A stretch of 64,000 nt of DNA from Flavobacterium album (GTDB taxonomy: Bacteria > Bacteroidota > Bacteroidia > Flavobacteriales > Flavobacteriaceae): positions 1,005,001 to 1,069,000 of the forward strand of contig NZ_CP029186.1 in NCBI RefSeq assembly GCF_003096035.1, given 5' to 3'. Positions 25,947 through 32,798 of this stretch are shown piece after piece; positions within the stretch are counted from its first letter, which is position 1, and each line of letters starts with the position of its first letter. Below the pieces are notes generated by a model, which did not search any database, was not told where the DNA came from, and saw only the letters and a list, made by a program, of their open reading frames with translations. A program made the translations under genes and the position numbers.

Positions 25947-25978
25947 CAGCCCCGGAAAACTACTGTCCACCGGGGCTG
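25947..25978. terminator. Convergent terminator between fic and head-GIN gene
   Basis: CAGCCCCGG (25947-25955) and CCGGGGCTG (25970-25978) form a perfect 9-bp GC-rich stem. On the minus strand it is followed by AATTTTAAAA. Confidence 0.72.
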
Positions 25979-26002
25979 ATAGCATCAATTAATAATCATC
26001 GG

Positions 26003-26677
26003 TTATTGTCCTACTATCGTTATGTTTCCACCGATAACTTCTTTCTTATCTACTTGTTTAGGGTTGCCATAAATTTTAATGTCGCCCCCTGCCCTTGTCT
26101 TGGCATCTACATATTCGCTGGCATTGATATCTGCTTCGCCTCCTGCATTGATGCTAATGGCTGTTTGCAATGTTTCAAGGTTAGTCGCATGCAGTATACC
26201 GCCGGCTTTTATTACTGCATCGTGGTTATCGGCACTGCCGTCTACAGTCAGGATACCTCCTGAACTTGCACTCGATTTTAGCTTTTTTACATCGAGCTTT
26301 AGTTTTATCTCCGCGCCTTCTTTAGCATTTAATTCGAAAGATGTAGCTTTAAAAAGGTCCTGCGATGCTACCCTTGCGCCCTCACTGGCTTCTACGTGGT
26401 CAATGTTTCCGGTATAATATACCGTTACGCTGATCTCATCGCCTTTCAGCAGCTTGGTAAGTTTCATCCTTATTTTCAGCTCGTCATTTTTGGTTACGAT
26501 CTCCACGTCATCTTTACGGGAACCGCTTATCTCTACCTTATTTTCTTTCGATTTAATAAGCAATACATCGATCTGGTCGAATGCCTTTACGGTAGAGAAC
26601 TGCCCTATCGTTCGTGTTGACTGTGCCGAAAGCAGCTGCCCCAGCCCTAAAAATGCTATTACAATAAACTTTTTCAT
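26003..26677 (-). CDS. Head GIN domain-containing protein (DUF2807), AGG-ladder type
   Basis: 224 residues with signal peptide 1-18 (MKKFIVIAFLGLGQLLSAQ). The mature chain is a repeated-turn beta-helix fold of the DUF2807 family: SEGARVAS, KEGAEIKL, SSGGILTV, KAGGILHA, NAGGEADI, RAGGDIKI. The final block KIYGNPKQVDKKEVIGGNITIV parallels the TIHGSPKKVNETKSTDAEITVV end of the paralogue at 24229, so the two genes are clearly related. It is probably periplasmic or surface exposed. Function not established. Confidence 0.87.
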   Translation of the reverse strand: MKKFIVIAFLGLGQLLSAQSTRTIGQFSTVKAFDQIDVLLIKSKENKVEISGSRKDDVEIVTKNDELKIRMKLTKLLKGDEISVTVYYTGNIDHVEASEGARVASQDLFKATSFELNAKEGAEIKLKLDVKKLKSSASSGGILTVDGSADNHDAVIKAGGILHATNLETLQTAISINAGGEADINASEYVDAKTRAGGDIKIYGNPKQVDKKEVIGGNITIVGQ

Positions 26678-26764
26678 ACTCTTTGGTTTTTGAATGATCA
26701 GATTTTCCTTAAAGACTCAAAAATTGAACCAGTGTTACAGGTCCTTTCATTTTTGGGACGTTCA

Positions 26765-26796
26765 ATACCTGACAGGTTTAAAAACTTGTCAGGTAT
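26765..26796. repeat. AACCTGACAGGTT-type dispersed hairpin downstream of rnr
   Basis: ATACCTGACAGGTTT (26765-26779) and AAACTTGTCAGGTAT (26782-26796) form a 15-bp stem with one mismatch. It sits about 40 nt past the rnr stop on the minus strand and could mark the mRNA end. Confidence 0.65.
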
Positions 26797-26838
26797 CATA
26801 CGATCCACATTTGGAATTTGTTTTTTGTTATTTGGAAC

Positions 26839-29028
26839 TTAATCTACTCCGTTTTTTTTTCCAAGTAATATAAAATCAAGCTGTTTCTTTACCAGGTCGG
26901 CATTTTTTACTTTTACATATACTTCGTCGCCCAGCTGTAAGATATTATTGGTCACCTCTCCTACTAAAGCATATTGCTTTTCATCAAACGTGTAATAATC
27001 ATCCCTTATCTCACGGATGCGGCACATGCCTTCACACTTGTTGGAAACAATTTCCACATAAATTCCCCATTCGGTCACACCGGAAATAACACCCAGGAAC
27101 TCTTCATCCTTGTGGTCAAGCATGTATTTCACCTGCATGTACTTGATGCTGTCGCGTTCTGCATTGGCAGCCAGCGCTTCCATATTTGAAGAATGGTTGC
27201 ATTGCTCTTCGTACACTTCCTCATCTACAGACGCTCCGCCGTCAAGGTAATGCTGCAGCAAACGGTGTGCTATCACATCGGGATACCTGCGGATAGGCGA
27301 AGTAAAATGCGAATAATAATCAAAAGCAAGGCCGTAATGACCAATATTCTGCGTTGAATATTTAGCCTTGCTCATACTCCTTATCGCCAGGGTATCTACA
27401 AGGTTTTGTTCCTTTTTGCCCTGTACATCGTGCAACAGGGTATTCAGAGATTTCGATATCAGGCTTTTCGACTTGAAATTGATGCTGTAGCCAAATTTAG
27501 AAATAATCGTCTGCAAGGCTATAAGCTTGTCTTCGTTGGGCTCTTCGTGAATACGGTATACAAAAGTTTTCTTCTGTTTGCCAATAAATTCGGCTACTTT
27601 TCTGTTAGCCAGAAGCATAAATTCCTCAATAAGGTGGTTGGCATCTTTCGCCACCTTAAAATAAACGCCTGTAGGCTCTGCCTGCTCATTCAGGGTAAAC
27701 TTCACTTCTACCTTATCAAAAGAAATAGCGCCGTTAGCCAGTCGCTTCCTTCGCATGATCTTGGCCAGCTGGTCCATTTTAAGCGTCGCATTCATGATAT
27801 CGTCGCTTACAGTATACGCTACATCAGTCAGCGATATTTCGGCCGGTATAGTGGCGCTTTTCGTTTCTATGATGTGCTGTGCTTCCTCATAGGCAAAACG
27901 CTGGTCGGAATAAATAACAGTTCGCCCGAACCATTGGTTCACCACTTCTGCTTTTTTATTCATTTCAAATACGGCCGAGAAAGTATATTTCTCTTCGTGT
28001 GGCCTCAGCGAGCACGCAAAATTTGACAATACTTCCGGGAGCATCGGCACTACCCTGTCTACCAGGTACACCGACGTAGCACGCTGATACGCCTCTGCAT
28101 CAAGTATAGTCCCTTCTTTCAGGTAATACGACACGTCAGCAATGTGGATGCCTATCTCATAATTCCCATTCTCTAATTTTTGGAAAGACAACGCATCATC
28201 AAAATCTTTTGCATCACGCGGATCGATGGTAAACGTAAGGGTCTTACGCATATCCCTTCGGTTAGCAATCTCTTCTTCGTGAATTTCGGTATCTATCTTT
28301 TGTGCAAATACCTCTACATCAATCGGGAAATCATACGGGAGGCCATATTCGGCTAATATTGCATGGATCTCTGTATTGTGCTCTCCGGGCTTGCCCAGCA
28401 CTTTTATCACTTCGCCAAAAGGGCTGTCGGCTTTGGCAGGCCAGTCTTCCAGCTTTACCAGTACCACATCGCCATTTTCGGCATCGCCAATTTTGTTTTT
28501 CGGGATAAAAATATCGGTGTACATCTTGGGATTCGCAGTAGATACAAAAGCAAAGTTCTTTTGTATATCAATTACACCAACGAATTCAGTTTTGTAGCGC
28601 TCAATGATCTCAACCACTTCGCCCTCAGGCCTGCGCCCTCTCCTTCGGTTATAAATATAGACCTTTACCTTGTCTTTATCGAGTGCCTTATTCAGGTTGT
28701 TGGTAGGAATAAAAATATCCTCTTCAATTTCAGGAGAAACAAAATAGGCTGTTTTCCTGCTGGTCATGTCTATAGTTCCTTCTACATAGTCAGCTTTCGC
28801 GATTACTTTATACTTGCCCCTCTCGGTTTCTTCTATCTGTTCCTGGGAGGCCAGTATCTTTAGTTCCTTAATGATCTCGTTCCTGCTTTTGGTGTCAGTA
28901 AGTTCCAATACTGCAGCTATCTGCTTATAATTAAACGACTTATTAGGGTCTTTTGCGAGTATCTTGTAAATCTTCCTTGAAAAATCCTTTTCCTTTTTAG
29001 CTGACGGTTTTCCGTTCTTTTTGCTCAT
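26839..29028 (-). CDS. rnr: Ribonuclease R
   Basis: 729 residues. Order of parts: N-terminal winged helix (~residues 10-80), cold-shock OB domains, the RNB catalytic domain with the metal-binding Asp cluster TIDPRDAKDFDDALSF (~residue 280), and a C-terminal S1 domain (EFLGVISGVTEWGIYVEIVSNKCEGM at ~640-720). It degrades structured RNA 3' to 5' and takes part in rRNA and tmRNA maturation and in stress response. It is the last minus-strand gene before the proposed replication origin. Confidence 0.96.
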   Translation of the reverse strand: MSKKNGKPSAKKEKDFSRKIYKILAKDPNKSFNYKQIAAVLELTDTKSRNEIIKELKILASQEQIEETERGKYKVIAKADYVEGTIDMTSRKTAYFVSPEIEEDIFIPTNNLNKALDKDKVKVYIYNRRRGRRPEGEVVEIIERYKTEFVGVIDIQKNFAFVSTANPKMYTDIFIPKNKIGDAENGDVVLVKLEDWPAKADSPFGEVIKVLGKPGEHNTEIHAILAEYGLPYDFPIDVEVFAQKIDTEIHEEEIANRRDMRKTLTFTIDPRDAKDFDDALSFQKLENGNYEIGIHIADVSYYLKEGTILDAEAYQRATSVYLVDRVVPMLPEVLSNFACSLRPHEEKYTFSAVFEMNKKAEVVNQWFGRTVIYSDQRFAYEEAQHIIETKSATIPAEISLTDVAYTVSDDIMNATLKMDQLAKIMRRKRLANGAISFDKVEVKFTLNEQAEPTGVYFKVAKDANHLIEEFMLLANRKVAEFIGKQKKTFVYRIHEEPNEDKLIALQTIISKFGYSINFKSKSLISKSLNTLLHDVQGKKEQNLVDTLAIRSMSKAKYSTQNIGHYGLAFDYYSHFTSPIRRYPDVIAHRLLQHYLDGGASVDEEVYEEQCNHSSNMEALAANAERDSIKYMQVKYMLDHKDEEFLGVISGVTEWGIYVEIVSNKCEGMCRIREIRDDYYTFDEKQYALVGEVTNNILQLGDEVYVKVKNADLVKKQLDFILLGKKNGVD

Positions 29029-29146
29029 AATAATTTTAAAATAATGCTGAAAATTACAAATAACTATTAGATAACCGGTTACCTTTAATGAAATAATAAC
29101 TTTAAATGACTAAATTTATACAGGCTTTATGTAATAATATACTGAT

Positions 29147-29386
29147 ATGAACCCATTTGTAACCGCAGCTGTATTTACCTATCCGCACGAAATTACCGTC
29201 GTAAAGCATTTACTACAGGAAGCAGAAATTACCCACTACTTTGAGAATGAGGCTATGGCCGGCATTGCACCTATGTATTCGCACGCCCTCGGTGGCATCC
29301 GGCTCAAGGTTCACCCCAACGATCTTGACACAGTAAAAGATATACTCGACCGGTTCTTTTACAACGACAACTTAAAGATCGTCTGA
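29147..29386 (+). CDS. DUF2007 domain-containing small protein
   Basis: 79 residues. The pattern AAVFTYPHEITVVKHLLQEAEITHYFENE, then GGIRLKVHPNDLDTVKDILDRFF, is the DUF2007 (putative signal-transducing protein) fold: a short alpha/beta ferredoxin-like unit. No membrane segment or signal peptide. Function unknown. It lies divergently from rnr across about 118 bp and is the first gene on the plus strand next to the proposed oriC. Confidence 0.85.
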   Translation: MNPFVTAAVFTYPHEITVVKHLLQEAEITHYFENEAMAGIAPMYSHALGGIRLKVHPNDLDTVKDILDRFFYNDNLKIV

Positions 29387-30087
29387 AACCTCTAAAGGTT
29401 TTCAACAGTTATTAAAAACAAAAAAATCTTTCTTTTAAAATTTTAAAATTTATGGTGGTTATTATTGCTTGTTAATAACCGGTATAACTTTTTGATGAAG
29501 GCGCAGGAATTATAACTTATACAAAGTTTTACAAAGGTTTCAACAATGTTAAAGAAATATAAATAGATAAGGATTAGATAGTTTCTAAATTTTTGCACGA
29601 GGTTATCAACAATGGTTAATTTCCATTTTAGAATATGTTCTTTTAATAAGTCACATTGTTAATTCCTGTTAATAACCCTTGTTAACCTTTTCATAACATT
29701 CCAATAAAATTGTAAGAAATAAATTTGGAAATATGCTTTGTATTTTGTCTTATAAAAATTTGGTTACGCTTCCAAAAAAACTTCTCTTTATCAATCTTTA
29801 GTTATCAACATTATCTGTTAAATTTCAAATCCTTTGTTTACAGCAACTTTATTAATTTATCAACAATGTAGGATTTTAACAATTTTGAAAGTATATTAAT
29901 AGGCAATCATAATGTAATGGTTATATAAATAATTGACTGCTAATGATATGTAGCATAGTTACATTTCTAAACATGCGATTGCGGTTTTATATTCAAAATC
30001 AGTTTGCAAAACTTAAACATATTTCATTGTTCAACATACGCATCTACTTCATTATTATTTTGGAAGTGTGCATAGGGCTTATTTTTC
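29387..30087. other. Candidate chromosomal replication origin (oriC)
   Basis: About 700 bp, very AT-rich and without a credible gene. It has three TTATCAACA nonamers on the plus strand (29603-29611, 29802-29810, 29857-29865) and two TTATTAACA on the minus strand (29470-29478, 29667-29675), all near the DnaA box TTATCCACA. Long A/T runs such as 29418-29452 could serve for unwinding. Genes to the left run mostly leftward and genes to the right mostly rightward. Five parS-like palindromes lie about 18-22 kb away. No dnaA gene is in the window. Confidence 0.55.
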
Positions 30088-30095
30088 TACCTTTG
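30088..30095 (+). promoter_or_regulatory. -7 promoter element of rpiB
   Basis: TACCTTTG matches TAnnTTTG, 29 nt before the ATG. Confidence 0.6.
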
Positions 30096-30124
30096 CCAGA
30101 CAACAACACACTAAATTTTTATAT

Positions 30125-30553
30125 ATGAAAATTTCCATTGGAAACGACCACGCAGGACCGGATTATAAAAAAGCCATTGTTAAATACCTTGAAGAAAAAG
30201 GATACGAAGTGATCAATCACGGCACCGATACATTTGACAGTGTAGATTACCCTGATTTTGTACATCCGGTAGCTAATGATGTAGAGAGCGGTACGGTAGA
30301 TTTTGGTATTATCATCTGCGGAAGTGGCAACGGTGTGGCCATGACTGCCAATAAGCACCAGAAAGTACGCGCTGCCTTGTGCTGGACTAAAGAAATTTCG
30401 GCGCTGGCGCGCCAGCATAACAATGCCAATATCATCAGCATCCCGGCACGCTTTACAGCCATCCACCAGGCTGTAGACATGGTAGATACGTTCCTTAATA
30501 CCGCTTTTGAAGGTGGCCGCCACCAACAGCGTGTGGATAAGATTTCGTGTTAA
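30125..30553 (+). CDS. rpiB: Ribose-5-phosphate isomerase B
   Basis: 142 residues starting at MKISIGNDHAGPDYK; a longer reading from 30068 would cross the promoter element. RpiB motifs: GNDHAGPDYK near the start, GTVDFGIIICGSGNGVAMTANK (catalytic Cys in ICGSGNG), RAALCWTKEISALARQHNNANI. It interconverts ribose-5-phosphate and ribulose-5-phosphate in the pentose phosphate pathway. The protein forms a Rossmann-like dimer. It has a strong terminator downstream and is probably monocistronic. Confidence 0.95.
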   Translation: MKISIGNDHAGPDYKKAIVKYLEEKGYEVINHGTDTFDSVDYPDFVHPVANDVESGTVDFGIIICGSGNGVAMTANKHQKVRAALCWTKEISALARQHNNANIISIPARFTAIHQAVDMVDTFLNTAFEGGRHQQRVDKISC

Positions 30554-30560
30554 TACTTTT

Positions 30561-30621
30561 CATTCTGAACGCAGCTTGCGGAGTGAAGAATCTAAGAAGA
30601 GATTCTTCCTTCGTCAGAATG
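30561..30621. repeat. Nested inverted repeat downstream of rpiB
   Basis: Outer arms CATTCTGA (30561-30568) and TCAGAATG (30614-30621), inner arms GAAGAATCT (30585-30593) and AGATTCTTC (30600-30608). It includes the GCTTGCGGAGTGA motif that also occurs at 23208, so it is a dispersed intergenic element. Confidence 0.7.
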
Positions 30622-30659
30622 ACAAGGTGTTAATTCCGTCAGTCAATTGACCCAATTTA

Positions 30660-30699
30660 CATTAATTCCGTCAATGCGTTGACGGAATTAATGTTTTTT
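30660..30699 (+). terminator. Strong intrinsic terminator downstream of rpiB
   Basis: CATTAATTCCGTCAA (30660-30674) pairs perfectly with TTGACGGAATTAATG (30679-30693) over 15 bp with a 4-nt loop, followed by six T residues. A partial copy TTAATTCCGTCA lies at 30630-30641. Confidence 0.85.
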
Positions 30700-30732
30700 A
30701 AAAATTTCCATGATTTTTATCAGTACGAGTGT

Positions 30733-30777
30733 AGCTTCTCCATTCTCCTTTGGAGAGAGGTTGTTGGTGAGACCTAT
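30733..30777. repeat. LTPNPSPKERG-type dispersed repeat at 3' end of the immunity gene
   Basis: CTTCTCC...TCTCCTTTGGAGAGAGG...GGTGAGACCTA. The palindromic core CTCCTTTGGAG is shared with copies at 15845, 15935 and 31258. The stop codon of the minus-strand gene (CTA at 30774-30776) lies inside the end of the repeat. Confidence 0.65.
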
Positions 30778-31223
30778 TTCCCTTTCTTTTTAGTAAACCC
30801 GCTGTCCGGTGGAGTCAGGTCAATGCGCTCAAATTCTGCAAAAGCCTTTATAAGTTCCTTCCTGTTCATACATTCTTCAATTACAGCTTCATTCTGCCTG
30901 AAAAGTGTCGTGACATGCTCGTGCATTCCCTGGTGTTTTTTCCAAAAACCGCCTTCGGCGGAAAGTACGGCTTTAAGCAGGTCGCCGGCATAAAAATCGC
31001 CTTCGGCGAGAATATTTTTTTCAAGCGCCGGGATTGCCAGCGGCATGAGGTATTCAAGTGAAATGTTCTGCCCGATCATGATGCGAAGGTCCTCGATAGT
31101 AAAATCCTGCAACGGCTTTTTACGCAATGCATGGCAGGTACGCACCAGGTAAGAGTTGTAGGTTGGCTCACCCCAGTCGGTGTTTTCAAGCTGGTCAAGG
31201 GTTTTGGAAAGATCGGGCTGCAT
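30774..31223 (-). CDS. CdiI-like contact-dependent growth inhibition immunity protein (orphan)
   Basis: 149 residues. The pattern LENTDWGEPTYNSYLVRTCHALRKKPLQDFTIEDLRIMIGQNISLEYLMPLAIPALEKNILAEGDFY continues to GDLLKAVL and matches the contact-dependent growth inhibition immunity family of the CdiI_3 kind. Such proteins bind and neutralise a cognate toxin domain delivered by neighbouring cells. No CdiA/CdiB, T6SS effector or other toxin gene is adjacent, so this is an orphan copy, or it serves against toxins of other strains. No signal peptide, so cytoplasmic. The stop codon is contributed by a dispersed repeat. Confidence 0.75.
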   Translation of the reverse strand: MQPDLSKTLDQLENTDWGEPTYNSYLVRTCHALRKKPLQDFTIEDLRIMIGQNISLEYLMPLAIPALEKNILAEGDFYAGDLLKAVLSAEGGFWKKHQGMHEHVTTLFRQNEAVIEECMNRKELIKAFAEFERIDLTPPDSGFTKKKGK

Positions 31224-31257
31224 GATATTAATTATTGAATAGGCTTATCGGCAAGAG

Positions 31258-31305
31258 TGAAGCTCCTCCCCTCTCCAAAGGAGATGGGCCGGGGGTGAGG
31301 CCTAT
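31258..31305. repeat. LTPNPSPKERG-type dispersed repeat at 3' end of the TMEM175 gene
   Basis: AGCTCCTCCCCTCTCCAAAG through GGGGGTGAGGCCTATT. The stop codon of the minus-strand TMEM175-like gene (CTA at 31302-31304) lies in the repeat's CCTA end, the same arrangement as at 30774. Confidence 0.7.
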
Positions 31306-31874
31306 TCCATTTTATTCTCAATCCGCTTATCCGGTATTAGCCACATCAGCGCCACTGCCACATACATCAGGCCCGAAAGCCAATTGCTCACAAAGCTGCA
31401 CCCAATACCGGCAATATACAGCACAGGTGAGAGCTTCCCTTTGATGTCACCGCCAATAGCCTTTGCTAAAAGCGATTCGCCGCCCTGTGATTTTATGATG
31501 AGGTTCTGGAGGATGACATAGGCCACACCCGCCATGAGCAGGATAAACCCGTACAGCGCCATAGGTTCCGGGCCAAAATGGTTCTCCCCCATCCACCCGG
31601 TAACGAACGGCACCAGCGAAAGCCAAAACAGCAGGTGCAGGTTGGCCCACAGTATCGCGCCATTCACCTTAGTAACGGTGTGCATCATGTGGTGGTGGTT
31701 GTTCCAGTAAATGCCAATATAAATAAAGCTGAGCACATAGCTAAGAAACACCGGCACCAGCGGAAGCAAATCATGAAATGTCTCACCGTGCGGCACCTTG
31801 ATCTCCAGCACCATAATAGTGATGATAATCGCCAGTACGCCGTCGCTGAATGCCTCTAAACGTCCTTTTTGCAT
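31302..31874 (-). CDS. TMEM175 family (DUF1211) potassium channel-like membrane protein
   Basis: 190 residues, about six transmembrane helices. The start KGRLEAFSDGVLAIIITIMVLEIK carries the R-x3-FSDG signature of the TMEM175/DUF1211 family, whose members form K+ channels without the usual selectivity loop. The pattern IYWNNHHHMMHTV in the second to third helix region is also typical. The C-terminal tail is short and charged. Physiological role in bacteria is little known. The start is the ATG of MQKGRLEA. Confidence 0.9.
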   Translation of the reverse strand: MQKGRLEAFSDGVLAIIITIMVLEIKVPHGETFHDLLPLVPVFLSYVLSFIYIGIYWNNHHHMMHTVTKVNGAILWANLHLLFWLSLVPFVTGWMGENHFGPEPMALYGFILLMAGVAYVILQNLIIKSQGGESLLAKAIGGDIKGKLSPVLYIAGIGCSFVSNWLSGLMYVAVALMWLIPDKRIENKME

Positions 31875-31962
31875 GGGGATTGTTTTTGGATAAATGTAGG
31901 GAAATTTTGTGGAAATAACTTATAACGGCCGGGGTTGACAAGGCATAATATAAAGATTGTGA

Positions 31963-31990
31963 GTAAAAAAAATCCGCCAATAGGCGGATT
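31963..31990 (-). terminator. Intrinsic terminator of the frameshifted secreted protein gene
   Basis: AATCCGCC (31971-31978) pairs with GGCGGATT (31983-31990). On the minus strand it is followed by seven T residues. The stem directly follows the stop codon, sharing its last base. Confidence 0.88.
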
Positions 31991-32653
31991 CAGGTTATTT
32001 CAAAATATGAATCCGCAAATTCATGCTTATCTGTATAACCAAATTTTTCAGGAAGGAAAAAACGTATTTTTCCTTCTGTTGACTTTATTACATGAAAATA
32101 AAATTGATCGGATGATTTATAAGGATCTTTAATCTTTTGCTGTATTTCGCTAATCAGTTTTGCATCGGTCAAATCAGCTGACTCCAATCGTACGACCATA
32201 TTGGTTTTAAGGCTCACAGGCTTGACAATGTTTTGAATTTTTTTATATTCCGCTTCAGTAAAAATATAACCAACAGTTTCTTTAAGAGTAGAATAACTAC
32301 TGTAGGAGTGTTCTTGGCGTCCTTCCCATTTTTCCACAAGGATCACAAAATACTTTTTATCTTTATAGTTTAGCGCTTTAGTTTGGATGCTTAAAAAGCT
32401 TTGATCCGTCATTGATTGTGCCAAGCCATCCATAGCACTTATATATTCGCCTTTATAATCTTTATTATCATTAATCATATTGGGGTAGTCCACCCAGTCT
32501 TTGTCTGTGGAATTAAGAGCCCAGCCGGTCGCAGAGGTAAGTATGCCTGATTCAGCTGTAAATATTGGTTTGACACCATTTTACACGTTCCTGTGCACTT
32601 GCACTGGTAATTGATAATAACAAGAAAGAAGCTAAAAATGAAATGTTTTTCAT
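31990..32653 (-). pseudogene. Secreted hypothetical protein with an apparent frameshift near the start
   Basis: The minus strand starts with ATG at 32653 giving a good signal peptide, MKNISFLASFLLLSITSASA, then QERVKWCQTNIYS and a stop. One base shift at the A4 run (TTTT at 32579-32582 on the plus strand) restores a long frame: GVKPIFTAESGILTSATGW then ALNSTDKDWVDYPNMINDN, which continues to ...FADSYFEIT* at 31990. Removing one A joins both parts as QERVNGVKPIF. The restored protein would be about 220 residues, extracytoplasmic, with no recognised domain. Without the shift the usable part is the 167-residue reading from a GTG at 32493, which lacks a signal peptide. A sequencing error, a real decay or phase-variable slippage are all possible. 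It is followed by a clean terminator. Confidence 0.75.
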
Positions 32654-32798
32654 GATCAGGAGAATATAGGTTAATAATTTATTTGGCTTTAATTGTTTTT
32701 AATCATCGGTATTTATGCCAAATGTAGAAAAAAATCTTAATGCGCAACAATCTTTCAAAAAACTTTTTCTCCATCTTTGTATCCCTAAAATTTTCCCC

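Noticed and set aside
29943..30128. 61-residue reading frame in the proposed origin region
   Set aside because: AT-driven composition (Ile, Phe, Leu), no conserved pattern, and it runs through the rpiB promoter into its start codon.
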